Positions 22,776 through 31,569 of a DNA stretch of 37,089 bases are shown piece after piece. Below the pieces are notes generated by a model. It was given only the letters and a program-made list of their open reading frames with translations. It did not search any database and had not been told where the DNA came from. The stretch spans positions 1-37,089 of the forward strand of contig VERN01000005.1 in assembly GCA_018882635.1 (NCBI GenBank), in the 5' to 3' direction. Every line of letters begins with the position of its first letter. The first letter of the stretch is position 1. This stretch comes from Beijerinckiaceae bacterium. GTDB taxonomy: Bacteria; Pseudomonadota; Alphaproteobacteria; Rhizobiales; Beijerinckiaceae. The position numbers and the translations under genes were made by a program.

Positions 22776-23186
22776 TTAGATGCGGCGCAGCGGCATCAAG
22801 GCCTCGCGGCGGGCTTCCTTCTCGGCCCTTTCGGCCCGGCGCGCCGCCTGCTCTTCTTCTTCGAGCTTGTCGATCTGTCGTTTCTTCTCGGCCAGCATGC
22901 CAGCGAGACGCACCCGTTCCGTTTCAAGGATCTCACGCCGCGCGCCATCGACGTCACGGCGCTCATTCAGGCGGTTGAGGATCTGCACGGTTGAGCGGAG
23001 CTCGGTCGGGCTTAAACCGGGCAAGGCAAGATGGTCTTTATAGGCGGATTGGAGGTCGGCCACCTGGGTGAGACGGGTATCGAGGCGCTCGATTTCCTCA
23101 GCAAGGCGGAATGCTTCACGTTTAATTTCGTTGAGCGCGATCTTGCGCTTCAGCGCAACGATGGCGAGCGCGCGGGGACGGATCAC
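22776..23186 (-). CDS. fliJ: Flagellar export chaperone/stalk protein FliJ
   Basis: FliJ is a coiled-coil protein that fits into the FliI hexamer like an F1 gamma subunit and contacts FlhA. The 136-residue product is almost entirely helical and charged with long heptad stretches (AEEIERLDTRLTQVADLQSAY; RLAGMLAEKKRQIDKLEEEE). Length fits (about 147). It overlaps fliI by 4 bases, the standard order. Confidence 0.85.
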   Translation of the reverse strand: MIRPRALAIVALKRKIALNEIKREAFRLAEEIERLDTRLTQVADLQSAYKDHLALPGLSPTELRSTVQILNRLNERRDVDGARREILETERVRLAGMLAEKKRQIDKLEEEEQAARRAERAEKEARREALMPLRRI

Positions 23187-24511
23187 GGCAACATCGCCTG
23201 CAATCTGGCCTCGGTCTCAACAAGGTTGGAACGCTCCTGCATGCCTTGGCTGATAAATCCGACCAATTGCGGATAAATCTGGAACGCCATATCAAGCTCA
23301 GGATCCTGACCGGTTTGATAGCCGCCGAGCAACATCAGGTCGCGGTTCTGTTCCCATAGCGAGAGATAACGGCGGAAGCGGCGCGCGCGCTGCATGTGCT
23401 GCGGCGAGACACAATCGGTCATCGTTCGACTGATCGATGCATTCACATCGATGGCCGGGAAAATGCCCTGCTCCGCCTGCTTACGCGATAGCACGATGTG
23501 CCCATCGAGAATCGCGCGCGAGGCATCGACGATAGGATCATTGGTGGTGTCGTCGCCATCGGCGAGCACCGTATAAATGCCGGTGACAGAGCCACCCGTC
23601 TGGCCATCAAGACCTGAACGCTCAAGAACAGAGCCGAGCAGCGAGATCACAGACGGCGGATAGCCCTTGGTTGTGGGATGCTCGCCGAGGGCTAGACCCA
23701 ATTCACGCTGCGCATGGGCCACGCGTGTGAGCGAATCGATCATCAGCAACACATTCTTGCCACGCGAGCGGAAATATTCGGCATAGGCCGTGGCACGATG
23801 AACGCCACGAATACGCAGAACCGGCGATTGATCGGCCGGAACCGCAACCATGACCGTGTGCGCGAAAGAGGGATGCTGCGACAATTCTTCGACGAAGCCC
23901 GCCACTTCACGGCCGCGCTCGCCGATCAGTCCAATCACGACGACATCCGCTGTCGTGAAACGGGCAATGCAGGACAGCAAAGACGATTTGCCGACACCTG
24001 AGCCAGCGACGATGCCAACCTTTTGACCGCGACCAACTGTGAGCAGGCCATTGATCGCGCGCACGCCCGTATCAAGCGATTCACGAACGGGACGCCGCCG
24101 TAATGGATTCACTTTTTCGCCGCGCAGCGGCCATGAGGCTTCGAGATGCGGTGTGCCATGGCCATCAAGCGGATTGCCCGCGCCATCAAACACGCGGCCC
24201 AACAGGCCATCACCAACAGGCACGACATCCGCACGCGTCGTTGTCTCAACACGCGCACCAGCGAGCAACGGTGCATTGCCGCCCGTGAGAACCATCACAG
24301 TATAATCATCAAGAAAACCGATGACTTCTGCTTCAGCCCATTGATTGTTTTCGCATGCAATCCGGCATTGATTGCCGACCGAAACCGGGAACGCGCTCGC
24401 ATGCACGATTTGGCCATCGTAACGGCGCACACGCCCCGCTGCATTGACGCGACGACCCGCATTGATTGATGACAGTTTACGCTCGAGAACAGCAGATGCG
24501 TCGGCGATCAT
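23183..24511 (-). CDS. fliI: Flagellum-specific ATPase FliI
   Basis: FliI is the cytoplasmic ATPase that energises delivery of export substrates. The 442-residue product has the Walker A GSGVGKSS at 170-177 after TVGRGQKVGIVA, a Walker B region LLMIDSLTRVAHAQRELGLA, and the GEHPTTKGYPPSVISLLGSVLERSG segment typical of FliI/YscN. Length matches the family. It overlaps both fliH and fliJ by 4 bases. Confidence 0.97.
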   Translation of the reverse strand: MIADASAVLERKLSSINAGRRVNAAGRVRRYDGQIVHASAFPVSVGNQCRIACENNQWAEAEVIGFLDDYTVMVLTGGNAPLLAGARVETTTRADVVPVGDGLLGRVFDGAGNPLDGHGTPHLEASWPLRGEKVNPLRRRPVRESLDTGVRAINGLLTVGRGQKVGIVAGSGVGKSSLLSCIARFTTADVVVIGLIGERGREVAGFVEELSQHPSFAHTVMVAVPADQSPVLRIRGVHRATAYAEYFRSRGKNVLLMIDSLTRVAHAQRELGLALGEHPTTKGYPPSVISLLGSVLERSGLDGQTGGSVTGIYTVLADGDDTTNDPIVDASRAILDGHIVLSRKQAEQGIFPAIDVNASISRTMTDCVSPQHMQRARRFRRYLSLWEQNRDLMLLGGYQTGQDPELDMAFQIYPQLVGFISQGMQERSNLVETEARLQAMLP

Positions 24512-25278
24512 GCCTGGCCGTCCATTTCCGGAATGTCTTCATAATCGAGATCACGCGATGACATGCGGAAGGCGCCCATCGGCAATTCATCATCTTCCAT
24601 CATACGCACCTGCGCAAAGACCGGCTCTTTACCAAGTGCTGCCTGCAAGGTCGCAATATCACGCGGATTCAGAAACAGCGTAAAATCAGTGCTTGATTTG
24701 GTGAACATGTCGGCGGCATTGCGAATGCGCTCAACGAATGTATCCGGCATTTGTGCGAAGGTCGCACCGAAAAGTTCCTGCGCAAGGCGGCGGACATGCT
24801 GCGCCAAGGCGGTCGCGTTCCGATCATAGGCGTCGGCCGCAAGGATTGTCATTTCTGATTCAAGCTTACGCACGAGCGCAAGTGCTTCGCCAAATTCACG
24901 CTTTGCAGCATCAAGACCCTGCTGATAGCCAATCGCACGACCGTCTTCGCGGGCCTGCTCAATCGCAGCAACAATGGCCTGCGGATCGGGCGCTTCCTCA
25001 ACCAATTCAGGCGGAGGGGGTGGCGTCAAATCATCGGCCGCCTGCATCGCATCTTCGGCAACAACCTCAGCGGAAGCCTCTTCCGCATCAGCGTCCGCTT
25101 GCGGCGCAGGTTCTGGAGCGGGCACGAACTCGTCGATCACCCGAAAATTCTGCTTACCCCACGGCTTGAAGGAGGGATCAGGTGTCCGCTCAAAGCGCGT
25201 ATCCTGAACGAAATTGCCGTCCTTCTTAAGGAGTTGCTTGACGTCCTCAAAATTGAGGACACGTTCCGCGTTAGACAT
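24508..25278 (-). CDS. fliH: Flagellar export ATPase regulator FliH
   Basis: FliH holds FliI and anchors it to the C ring. The 256-residue product has a Pro/Ala/Glu-rich N-terminal part (about 45-105), a central helical region with small-residue repeats (AIEQAREDGRAIGYQQGLDAAKREFGEAL) and a C-terminal globular domain ending DEDLDYED-like acidic residues (SSRDLDYEDIPEMDGQA). Sequence similarity in this family is low, but position between fliG and fliI, coupled by overlaps of 8 and 4 bases, is decisive. Confidence 0.88.
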   Translation of the reverse strand: MSNAERVLNFEDVKQLLKKDGNFVQDTRFERTPDPSFKPWGKQNFRVIDEFVPAPEPAPQADADAEEASAEVVAEDAMQAADDLTPPPPPELVEEAPDPQAIVAAIEQAREDGRAIGYQQGLDAAKREFGEALALVRKLESEMTILAADAYDRNATALAQHVRRLAQELFGATFAQMPDTFVERIRNAADMFTKSSTDFTLFLNPRDIATLQAALGKEPVFAQVRMMEDDELPMGAFRMSSRDLDYEDIPEMDGQA

Positions 25279-26320
25279 AATCGTCTCCGCGTCCCGCTAG
25301 GACCATCGTGCCTGCATCCGACAGCTTGCGGGCTGTGGCAATGATCTTCTTTTGCGCTTCCTGCACTTCGGACACGCGCATCGGACCCTTGGCTTCCATT
25401 TCGTCGATGATCGACGCGGCGGCGCGTTGCGACATACAACCCAGGATCTTGTCGCGCAGACGCTCGTCGGCACCCTTGAGTGCGATGGCCAGATTTTCTG
25501 GTTCGACATTGCGTAGCAGAACGCCCAGCGACTTGTCGTCGACGGCGATGAGGTTTTCGAAGACGAACATGTTTTCCTGAATGCTCGTCATCAAATCCTT
25601 GTCGGCCTTCAACAGATCGCGGGTGATGCGCTGTTCGTTCGCCGTCTGCGTGAAGTTCATGATCTTCGCAGCTGCCTTGATGCCGCCGATCTTCGATGCA
25701 CGCAACGAGGTATTGGCTTGGAACTGCAGCTGCATGACCTGTTCAAGTTGGGCGATGGCTTCAGGCTGAACTGAATCGATCGTCGCAACGCGGCGGAGCA
25801 CTTCCGCCTGCAGGTTTTCTGGCAAGAGGCTCAGTACGTCAGCCGCTACCGCATAATCAAGGTGAGCGATAATCGTGCCGATGATTTGCGGATGTTCGTT
25901 TTCGATCATTTCAGCGATCGAGCGTGCATCCATCCACTCAAGGATTTCGATTCCCTTGGTGCTGGATGACGGCGTAATACGCGTCAGGATCGAACCGGCC
26001 TTATCTTCGCCAAGAGCCTTGACGAGGGTGCGACGGATATAGCTGTCGGCCGACAAACCAATGCTTGTCTGGGCTTTGATGATCGCCAAAAACTCATCGA
26101 GAACGAGATTGACCGTCTTCTGGTCGACGTCAGCCACCGAATACATGGCACTGCCGAGCTGCTGGACTTCGCGCGGCGAGAGATTTTTCAAAATCTCGGC
26201 GGCTTCGTCCTCACCCAGAAGCAGCATCAGGATGGCGCATTTCTGCGTGCCTGATAACAGCTGGTAGAGGCCATCATCGTCAGGCGTCTGGACTTGGGTT
26301 TCAACAGCGGTCTCAGCCAT
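25271..26320 (-). CDS. fliG: Flagellar motor switch protein FliG
   Basis: FliG is the rotor protein on which stators push. The 349-residue product has three ARM-like domains: LSGTQKCAILMLLLGEDEAAEILKNLSPREVQQLG at the N-terminus, the EHPQIIGTIIAHLDYAVAADVLSLLP motif in the middle, and the C-terminal torque domain with FEDLIAV-like segment (MFVFENLIAVDDKSLGVLLRNV) and charged residues in GADERLRDKILGCMSQRAA. Length is normal. It follows fliF by 9 bases. Confidence 0.97.
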   Translation of the reverse strand: MAETAVETQVQTPDDDGLYQLLSGTQKCAILMLLLGEDEAAEILKNLSPREVQQLGSAMYSVADVDQKTVNLVLDEFLAIIKAQTSIGLSADSYIRRTLVKALGEDKAGSILTRITPSSSTKGIEILEWMDARSIAEMIENEHPQIIGTIIAHLDYAVAADVLSLLPENLQAEVLRRVATIDSVQPEAIAQLEQVMQLQFQANTSLRASKIGGIKAAAKIMNFTQTANEQRITRDLLKADKDLMTSIQENMFVFENLIAVDDKSLGVLLRNVEPENLAIALKGADERLRDKILGCMSQRAAASIIDEMEAKGPMRVSEVQEAQKKIIATARKLSDAGTMVLAGRGDDYV

Positions 26321-26329
26321 GGCTAACTC

Positions 26330-28042
26330 TTACGGCAGGTCGCGTTTGATCAAGGACTTCAGAACCGCAGTAACACGGCCGGCATCGTCGCCGACGAGCA
26401 TGCGGATGAGAGTGACCTTATCATCATAGGTGTTGGCCGTATCAAGCAGTTCTGCCGAGATTGCCGACTTCTTCGGCTTGAGACGGGCCTTAATGTCTTC
26501 GAGGGTTTCACCTTCGCGGACTTCGATCGATTCCCCTTCGCCGATGATCGGCTCGTCAACACGGGCGGTAGCGATCATCGCACCATCCATGAGGCGGTTG
26601 AGGAAGGGCTTGAGGGCGCCAAGGACGATGACGGCGAGGATCAGGAGAATGACGACCTGCTTGATCGCATCTTCCAGCCAGGGGGCATCATACCAGCTCT
26701 TGGTCGGCATTTTCACTTCGTCGGCAAAATTCGACGAGATGATCGTGACCTTGTCGCCACGGGCCGAGTCAAAACCCACCGCATCCTGGAGCAAGGAGGT
26801 CAGGCGTTCTTTTTCCTGATCGGAGATCGGCTTTTCAACTGTGCGGCCTTCGGCATCGGTCGTGGTGCCGGCACGCAGAAGGACAGCCACTGAGATCCGC
26901 TTGATGTCACCCATGGCCGGGCGCACCGAGCGCACTTCACGGCTGACTTCAAAGTTACGGACCGAGGTGCTCGACTTATTCTGCGTTGCATTGCTGTTGG
27001 CAGCACCGGCCTGCGGCGGCTGGGCGGCCAATTGCGGCGTCGTCGGCGGCTGGTTCGACGTCGCACCCGGTACGCCACGCGCCCGCTGATCAGCCGATTC
27101 CTGAATGGTTTCCTGCTGGCTGCGAACAGCCTGGTTCTGCGGGTCGTAGATTTCGCGGGTCTGTTCCTGGCGCGTGAAATCCATGTCGACATTGACTTCG
27201 GAATTCGCGTTGCCGGGACCAACGATCGGCGTGAGCAAATTCGAGATGCGCTCACGGAGCAGACGTTCGACGCGGAGCTTATGTTCGAGTTGTTGCGCGG
27301 TGAGGCCGAGCTCGCTGTCACGCTGCGGCGTCGTGAGCAGTGTTCCAAACTGATCCACAACCGTCACGTTAGCGACCGGCAGGAATGGAACGCTCGATGA
27401 AACGAGATGGGTGATCGACTGGATCTGACCCTGCGCGAGACTGCGGCCAGGCGAGAGTTTCAGGAAAACGGATGCGGAAGGCGGTGCCTGATCGCGGACA
27501 AACGCGGTCCGTTCCGGGATCGCCAAATGGACCCGCGCGCCTTCGACGTCGCGGATCTCCATGATAGAGCGGGCCAGTTCAGCTTCTTGTGCCTGTTTCA
27601 GTTTTGCCTGCTCGACAGAGCGGCTCACACCGAGCGGCATTTGCGTTAGCATTTCGTAGCCAGAGGCTGCTGCCTTTGGCAATCCGTTGGCCGCAAGAAC
27701 CATCTTGGCGCGATGGAATTCAGCGCGCGGGACGGCAACCTGACCTGTCGAACCTTCGAGCTTCGCCTTAATGCCCTGCGCTTCCAGCAATTGCATGATC
27801 TGCGCCTTATCCTCGTCGCCGAGTTTCGGGAACAGCGTCACCATAGCCGGTTCACGCAGAAGATAGATTAAAGCCAAGCCAGCAATGATGACGAGGCTGA
27901 CGAGGATCATTGGAGCGGCACGCACAAAGGCGGGCTGACGCATGAAGCCCTGAAGTGATGAAAAACCTTCCATCATCTTACCGCGCAGCGGTTCCATCCC
28001 GCCCGCCGGTGCCGTCATTGCAATCGATTTTGTCTCAGCCAC
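26330..28042 (-). CDS. fliF: Flagellar MS-ring protein FliF
   Basis: FliF forms the MS ring in the inner membrane, the base for rod and C ring. The 570-residue product has a first membrane helix at about 45-63 (MILVSLVIIAGLALIYLL), periplasmic ring-building domains (TLFPKLGDEDKAQIMQLLE; YEMLTQMPLGVSRSVEQAKLKQ; ARVHLAIPERT), a low-complexity Gln/Ala/Pro loop, and a second membrane helix at about 470-488 followed by a cytoplasmic FliG-binding tail (TLIRMLVGDDAGRVTAVLKSLI). Length matches the family. Confidence 0.97.
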   Translation of the reverse strand: MAETKSIAMTAPAGGMEPLRGKMMEGFSSLQGFMRQPAFVRAAPMILVSLVIIAGLALIYLLREPAMVTLFPKLGDEDKAQIMQLLEAQGIKAKLEGSTGQVAVPRAEFHRAKMVLAANGLPKAAASGYEMLTQMPLGVSRSVEQAKLKQAQEAELARSIMEIRDVEGARVHLAIPERTAFVRDQAPPSASVFLKLSPGRSLAQGQIQSITHLVSSSVPFLPVANVTVVDQFGTLLTTPQRDSELGLTAQQLEHKLRVERLLRERISNLLTPIVGPGNANSEVNVDMDFTRQEQTREIYDPQNQAVRSQQETIQESADQRARGVPGATSNQPPTTPQLAAQPPQAGAANSNATQNKSSTSVRNFEVSREVRSVRPAMGDIKRISVAVLLRAGTTTDAEGRTVEKPISDQEKERLTSLLQDAVGFDSARGDKVTIISSNFADEVKMPTKSWYDAPWLEDAIKQVVILLILAVIVLGALKPFLNRLMDGAMIATARVDEPIIGEGESIEVREGETLEDIKARLKPKKSAISAELLDTANTYDDKVTLIRMLVGDDAGRVTAVLKSLIKRDLP

Positions 28043-28086
28043 AGCCCCGTCTCCAAAATTTCAACCATTCCCTCGCTGATCGTTGA

Positions 28087-28389
28087 TCAGACCGGCATGG
28101 AGACAATGTCCTTATAGGCGCTCAGAAGTTTATTGCGGACCTGCATGGTCGCTTCGAAAGCGAGCGATGATTTTTCGCGCGCCAGCATCACTTTCGTGAC
28201 ATCGACTTCGTCGCCTGCTTCATAAGCCTGTGTGACGGCTGAGGACTGGGCCTGCAGCGCCGAGACTTGTGTCAAGGCGGTTTTGAGATGATCGCCGAAA
28301 TCGGTTTTGTTCTGGCTGCCTTGCGGCTTCAGAACCTGGCTGGCATTGGCGAGAATATCTTTTGACAGGCTGACAGATGAAACGGTCAT
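28087..28389 (-). CDS. fliE: Flagellar hook-basal body adapter FliE
   Basis: FliE joins the MS ring to the proximal rod. The 100-residue product has the family pattern: FGDHLKTALTQVSALQAQSSAV, the GDEVDVTKVMLAREKSSLAFEATMQVRNKLLSAYKDI core and a final SMPV. The ATG at 28389 has GAGG about 9 bases upstream. A GTG at 28404 overlapping the activator stop (GTGA) is in frame and could also be used. It directly follows the sigma-54 activator gene. Confidence 0.95.
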   Translation of the reverse strand: MTVSSVSLSKDILANASQVLKPQGSQNKTDFGDHLKTALTQVSALQAQSSAVTQAYEAGDEVDVTKVMLAREKSSLAFEATMQVRNKLLSAYKDIVSMPV

Positions 28390-28400
28390 TGCTGTAATCC

Positions 28401-29564
28401 TCACTCTGCGGCCATCAAAGCGCGCTCAAGCGGCACTTCGACAGGACGGAACATTTCACCAAGATCAAGCATCAGATGCTCGCCTTCGATACGCTTGCCG
28501 CCGGAGAGAACGAGCGCGCGCTGCAACACGTTTTCGAGCTCGCGCACATTGCCGGGCCAAGCGTAGGTTTCGAGCTTCTCGATCGCTTCTTCCGTGACTT
28601 CTGGCAGCTTCGGGAAGCCACCTGCATGCTTGGCGAGGAGCGTCACGGCGATGGGCAGGATATCGCCGGGACGATCAGCCAGAGCTTGCGTCGCCAAGGG
28701 GAAGACGTTGAGACGATAGTAAAGGTCTTCGCGGAAACGACCGGCCTTCACTTCTTCGAGCATGTAACGATTCGATGTTGCGATGACGCGCACATCAACC
28801 GGAACCGGCTTGGCGCTGCCAAGCGGTGTGACTTCTTTTTCTTGCAGAACGCGCAGGAGTTTCGCCTGGAGTGGGAGCGCCATCTCAGACACTTCGTCGA
28901 GCAACAGCGTGCCGCCATCGGCAGCGCGGAAAATGCCCTTGTTGGGATGATGCGCACCGGTAAAAGCGCCGCGCTCATAGCCGAAGAGAACGGCTTCAAG
29001 CATTGTGTCTGGCAGAGCCGCGCAGTTGATAGCAATAAAAGGCTCGCGATTCCGTTTGGAGGAATTGTGGAGGTATCGCGAGAAGACTTCCTTGCCGGTG
29101 CCTGTCGGACCGACGAGCATGACTGTCACATCGCTCGCCGCTACACGGCGCGCCAGACGCAACAGGTTGAATGTTGAGGGATCGCCCACCGCCACGCCCT
29201 GCTCCTCATCGAGGAAGCGCGAGACGACTTCGGCGGTGAAACGCCAATTGTCGGCCGATGGCGTAATACGAAGCGACGACCCATTGAACTCGCCCTTCAG
29301 CGCAAAGGCTTCGCCCGGTTCGTCGAGCATCACGATGCGCTCGGCTTTCAACTGGCGGCAAATCTGGGCAAAGCCAGCTGCATCGCGTGCGAGCTTCTTC
29401 AGAACAGATGAGGCCAGCAGGAGGCCGCACCGGGTCCATTCGGGTTTGAGACCAGCCAGCGACGCGATCGTCGCGGTGTTCGTCTCATGGCCGCGTCGAT
29501 GAAGATGGGTCAGCCAAGCTTCGCCATCCACCATGCCGTCGGTAATGCACAACACTGCAGTCAC
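28401..29564 (-). CDS. fleT: Sigma-54 activator lacking a DNA-binding domain (FleT-like)
   Basis: AAA+ bacterial enhancer-binding protein of 387 residues from a GTG at 29564 with GGAG 6-7 bases upstream. It has an N-terminal domain of about 120 residues that is not a typical receiver, then the central domain: Walker A GPTGTGKE (152-159), the sigma-54 contact loop GAFTGA (199-204), Walker B LLLDEVSEM, and the WPGNVRELENVL segment. It ends about 30 residues after the AAA+ domain and has no helix-turn-helix. Rhodobacter sphaeroides FleT has this same architecture and lies just before fliE. A frame extending to 29651 would include the promoter and is rejected. Confidence 0.82.
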   Translation of the reverse strand: MTAVLCITDGMVDGEAWLTHLHRRGHETNTATIASLAGLKPEWTRCGLLLASSVLKKLARDAAGFAQICRQLKAERIVMLDEPGEAFALKGEFNGSSLRITPSADNWRFTAEVVSRFLDEEQGVAVGDPSTFNLLRLARRVAASDVTVMLVGPTGTGKEVFSRYLHNSSKRNREPFIAINCAALPDTMLEAVLFGYERGAFTGAHHPNKGIFRAADGGTLLLDEVSEMALPLQAKLLRVLQEKEVTPLGSAKPVPVDVRVIATSNRYMLEEVKAGRFREDLYYRLNVFPLATQALADRPGDILPIAVTLLAKHAGGFPKLPEVTEEAIEKLETYAWPGNVRELENVLQRALVLSGGKRIEGEHLMLDLGEMFRPVEVPLERALMAAE

Positions 29565-29601
29565 GACACTCTCCACTGGTCGCTTCGTCGGAGAGGCTAG
29601 A

Positions 29602-29616
29602 GCAACAGGCGTGCCA
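29602..29616 (-). promoter_or_regulatory. Sigma-54 promoter of fleT-fliEFGHIJ
   Basis: Minus strand reads TGGCACGCCTGTTGC, an exact consensus match. The predicted start is near 29590, 26 bases before the GTG at 29564. The site lies inside a longer in-frame extension of the activator gene, which is therefore unlikely to be translated. Confidence 0.85.
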
Positions 29617-29707
29617 GCAGCTTGAGCGCGGCTCCCGTCTATCCCTGTCAATTTCGGCTAAGTGTAAGATTTTATTAATAAATAAATTCAACTTGAGATC
29701 CCAACCC

Positions 29708-29726
29708 ATGCCCCGTTTTGGGGCAT
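29708..29726. promoter_or_regulatory. Inverted repeat between the two activator genes, possible operator
   Basis: ATGCCCC and GGGGCAT form a perfect 7-base dyad around GTTTT, in the region between the divergent activator genes. It lies about 95 bases upstream of the fleT -24 element and about 120 bases before the fleQ-like start. No T tract follows, so it is more likely a protein-binding site than a terminator. Confidence 0.4.
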
Positions 29727-29847
29727 TAAGACGCGCTTTTGGGCCTTCTTTCGGCAATGTTGCGCGGAATCTCGACGGTTCGCCTTGTATGCAACTATAG
29801 CTTTTGTCAAAAATCCGACAGCAACTCTAGGGTGGGTCTTCGCCGTC

Positions 29848-30981
29848 GTGACCAAAGACGATGTAATGCGTTATCTGGACCTGCCCAGCACATCGATGCG
29901 GGAGGTTTTGCACCTCATCACGCGGGTGGCTCCCCTTTCGACGACCGTTTTCATCAATGGACCGTCCGGCAGCGGCAAGGAGTTTGTTGCCCGCGCGATT
30001 CATCTTCTCTCCACGCGCGAAGAAGGCCCCTTCATTGCCCTCAATTGCGGTGCCGTGCCGCGGGATCTGATTGAAGGCGAGCTCTTTGGCAGTGAAAAAG
30101 GCGCCTATACGGGATCGGTGAAGACCCGCGCGGGCCTGATCGAGATGGCCGCCGGCGGCACGCTGTTCCTCGACGAAATCGGCGACATGCCGCACGACAT
30201 GCAGGTTAAGCTCCTGCGTGTGCTCGAAGAACGCGTTTACACGCGGCTCGGGGGCTCGCAACCCCTCAAGGCTGATGTCCGGATCGTTTGCGCAACCCAC
30301 CGCAATCTTCAGGATCTGATCGACGATCGGCAATTCCGCGAGGATTTGTTCTACCGGATCAATGTCTTCCCGATCATGCTCGATGGTCTTGACCGGCGGC
30401 GGGCTGATATTCCTCGGCTGGTCGAATTGATTGCCGAGCGGTTCAAGGATCAAGGCATTGGCCCGATGCCGGTTTTCACCGCCGAGGCCGTCAAAACGCT
30501 GCAGGGCGCCGAATGGCCCGGCAATGTCCGCCAGTTACGCAACACGCTTGAGCGCGCCGGTGTTCTCTATGGCGGCGACACCGTCGATGGCGAGCGGATG
30601 CAGCAGCTGGTGGGCCCACGCAAAAACATTGATCGTGATGAAGAGGCCCATGCCCTCTGGGACGCGGTTGGCGATCTCGGCCTCTTGGCCGATGCCGCCC
30701 TGCCCGATCTTGGGCTCGGAGCACCGGTCTCGGCTGTATTGATGGGCGATGAAGCGGATCCGGCCGGATCTTCTCTAGCGGCTGATCCCCGCATGGTCCT
30801 GAAGGCTGCCAGCGAGTTTAACTTGAAGGATCATTTGGCCGAAATCGAGATCGCGTTCATCAAGGCCGCCTTGGCCGAGGCGGGCAATTCAGTGTCGAGC
30901 GCCGCGCGGATCCTCGGCTATCAGCGCACGACCCTGATTGAACGGATGCGTAAGTTCTCGGTGCAGCGCGAAGACGCCTAG
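29848..30981 (+). CDS. fleQ: Sigma-54 activator with C-terminal HTH (FleQ-like)
   Basis: AAA+ enhancer-binding protein of about 377 residues with no N-terminal receiver domain. Walker A is GPSGSGKE (about 38-45), Walker [11 protein letters not shown], and the arginine-finger region [12 protein letters not shown] is present. The sigma-54 contact loop is GAYTGS (85-90), with the last Ala of GAFTGA changed to Ser. A Fis-type helix-turn-helix closes the protein ([24 protein letters not shown]). The start is uncertain: GTG 29848, ATG 29866 or ATG 29785; none has a strong ribosome site. It is divergent from the FleT-like gene, which lacks an HTH, and the two probably cooperate as the master flagellar activators. 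Confidence 0.82.
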   Translation: MTKDDVMRYLDLPSTSMREVLHLITRVAPLSTTVFINGPSGSGKEFVARAIHLLSTREEGPFIALNCGAVPRDLIEGELFGSEKGAYTGSVKTRAGLIEMAAGGTLFLDEIGDMPHDMQVKLLRVLEERVYTRLGGSQPLKADVRIVCATHRNLQDLIDDRQFREDLFYRINVFPIMLDGLDRRRADIPRLVELIAERFKDQGIGPMPVFTAEAVKTLQGAEWPGNVRQLRNTLERAGVLYGGDTVDGERMQQLVGPRKNIDRDEEAHALWDAVGDLGLLADAALPDLGLGAPVSAVLMGDEADPAGSSLAADPRMVLKAASEFNLKDHLAEIEIAFIKAALAEAGNSVSSAARILGYQRTTLIERMRKFSVQREDA

Positions 30982-30988
30982 GCTCAAA

Positions 30989-31378
30989 TCACTCGGCGCG
31001 GTTTGCGATCGACCGCCAAGCGTCGGCGATATCGGCCACCGCCTTGCGCACGGTTTCCAAACGCTCGGCCGATGCGACGCGGCTCGCTTCAATCACGTTC
31101 ACCCGGGCCCATTCGTAGAATTGGCCCAAAGAGACCGCCACCTCGCCGCCCTTTTCGAAATCAAGGCTCGAGCCGAGCACATAGATGATGGTCAGAGCGC
31201 GGGTGACTTCCTGGGCGCGGAGGGCGTAGTCCTTTGCCGCGATGGCTGCTTCGGCACGCTCTAGAGCGGATATCAGTTCACGATAAAGGATCTCGACGAG
31301 ACCATGGGCATCAGCCCCATCAACGAAGAAATCCTGCTCGGCTTGCTGGTAGGCGCGGATGGCGTTGCGGTGAAGCAT
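30989..31378 (-). CDS. fliS: Flagellin export chaperone FliS
   Basis: FliS binds the C-terminus of flagellin in the cytoplasm to stop premature polymerisation. The 129-residue product matches the family pattern along its length: AYQQAEQDF, then HGLVEILYRELISALERAEAAI, DYALRAQEVTRALTIIYVLGSSLDFEKGGEVAVSLGQFYEWA, and a final AWRSI. The N-terminal start has AI-RAYQQ, as usual. It is convergent with the fleQ-like gene, with 7 bases between stops, and has a candidate FliA promoter upstream. The flagellin gene itself is not in the window. Confidence 0.88.
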   Translation of the reverse strand: MLHRNAIRAYQQAEQDFFVDGADAHGLVEILYRELISALERAEAAIAAKDYALRAQEVTRALTIIYVLGSSLDFEKGGEVAVSLGQFYEWARVNVIEASRVASAERLETVRKAVADIADAWRSIANRAE

Positions 31379-31409
31379 GGGGGCACCCCGAATGGTATGG
31401 ACAATGCAG

Positions 31410-31436
31410 ATAACGGTTGCCCGACCGGAATATTTA
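31410..31436 (-). promoter_or_regulatory. Candidate sigma-28 (FliA) promoter of fliS
   Basis: On the minus strand TAAATATT, 11 bases, then ACCGTTAT. This fits the FliA consensus TAAAGTTT-N11-GCCGATAA in the TAAA, CCG and TA positions, with correct spacing. It starts about 32 bases before the fliS ATG. FliS is a late gene, so control by FliA is expected. Confidence 0.45.
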
Positions 31437-31486
31437 GCGTCTTGCCGCTACGGCATTATGACCAGCTCTCCCCACCCACTCATTAC

Positions 31487-31501
31487 TGGCACAGGACTTG
31501 C
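31487..31501 (+). promoter_or_regulatory. Sigma-54 promoter of the second hook/rod-protein gene
   Basis: Plus strand reads TGGCACAGGACTTGC, matching TGGCAC-N5-TTGC. The start would be about 31513, leaving a leader of about 57 bases to the ATG at 31570. It may also serve the downstream motA-motB genes. Confidence 0.82.
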
Positions 31502-31569
31502 TGATTAGGGCTCCGAGAAGGCGATTTCGATCGCTTCATCAACGGTTTCCAAGGAGCAGGAGAGAAACC

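Noticed and set aside
28476-29177. 233-residue plus-strand reading frame in the FleT-like gene
   Set aside because: Antisense shadow of the AAA+ domain; the opposite-strand protein has clear Walker and GAFTGA motifs.
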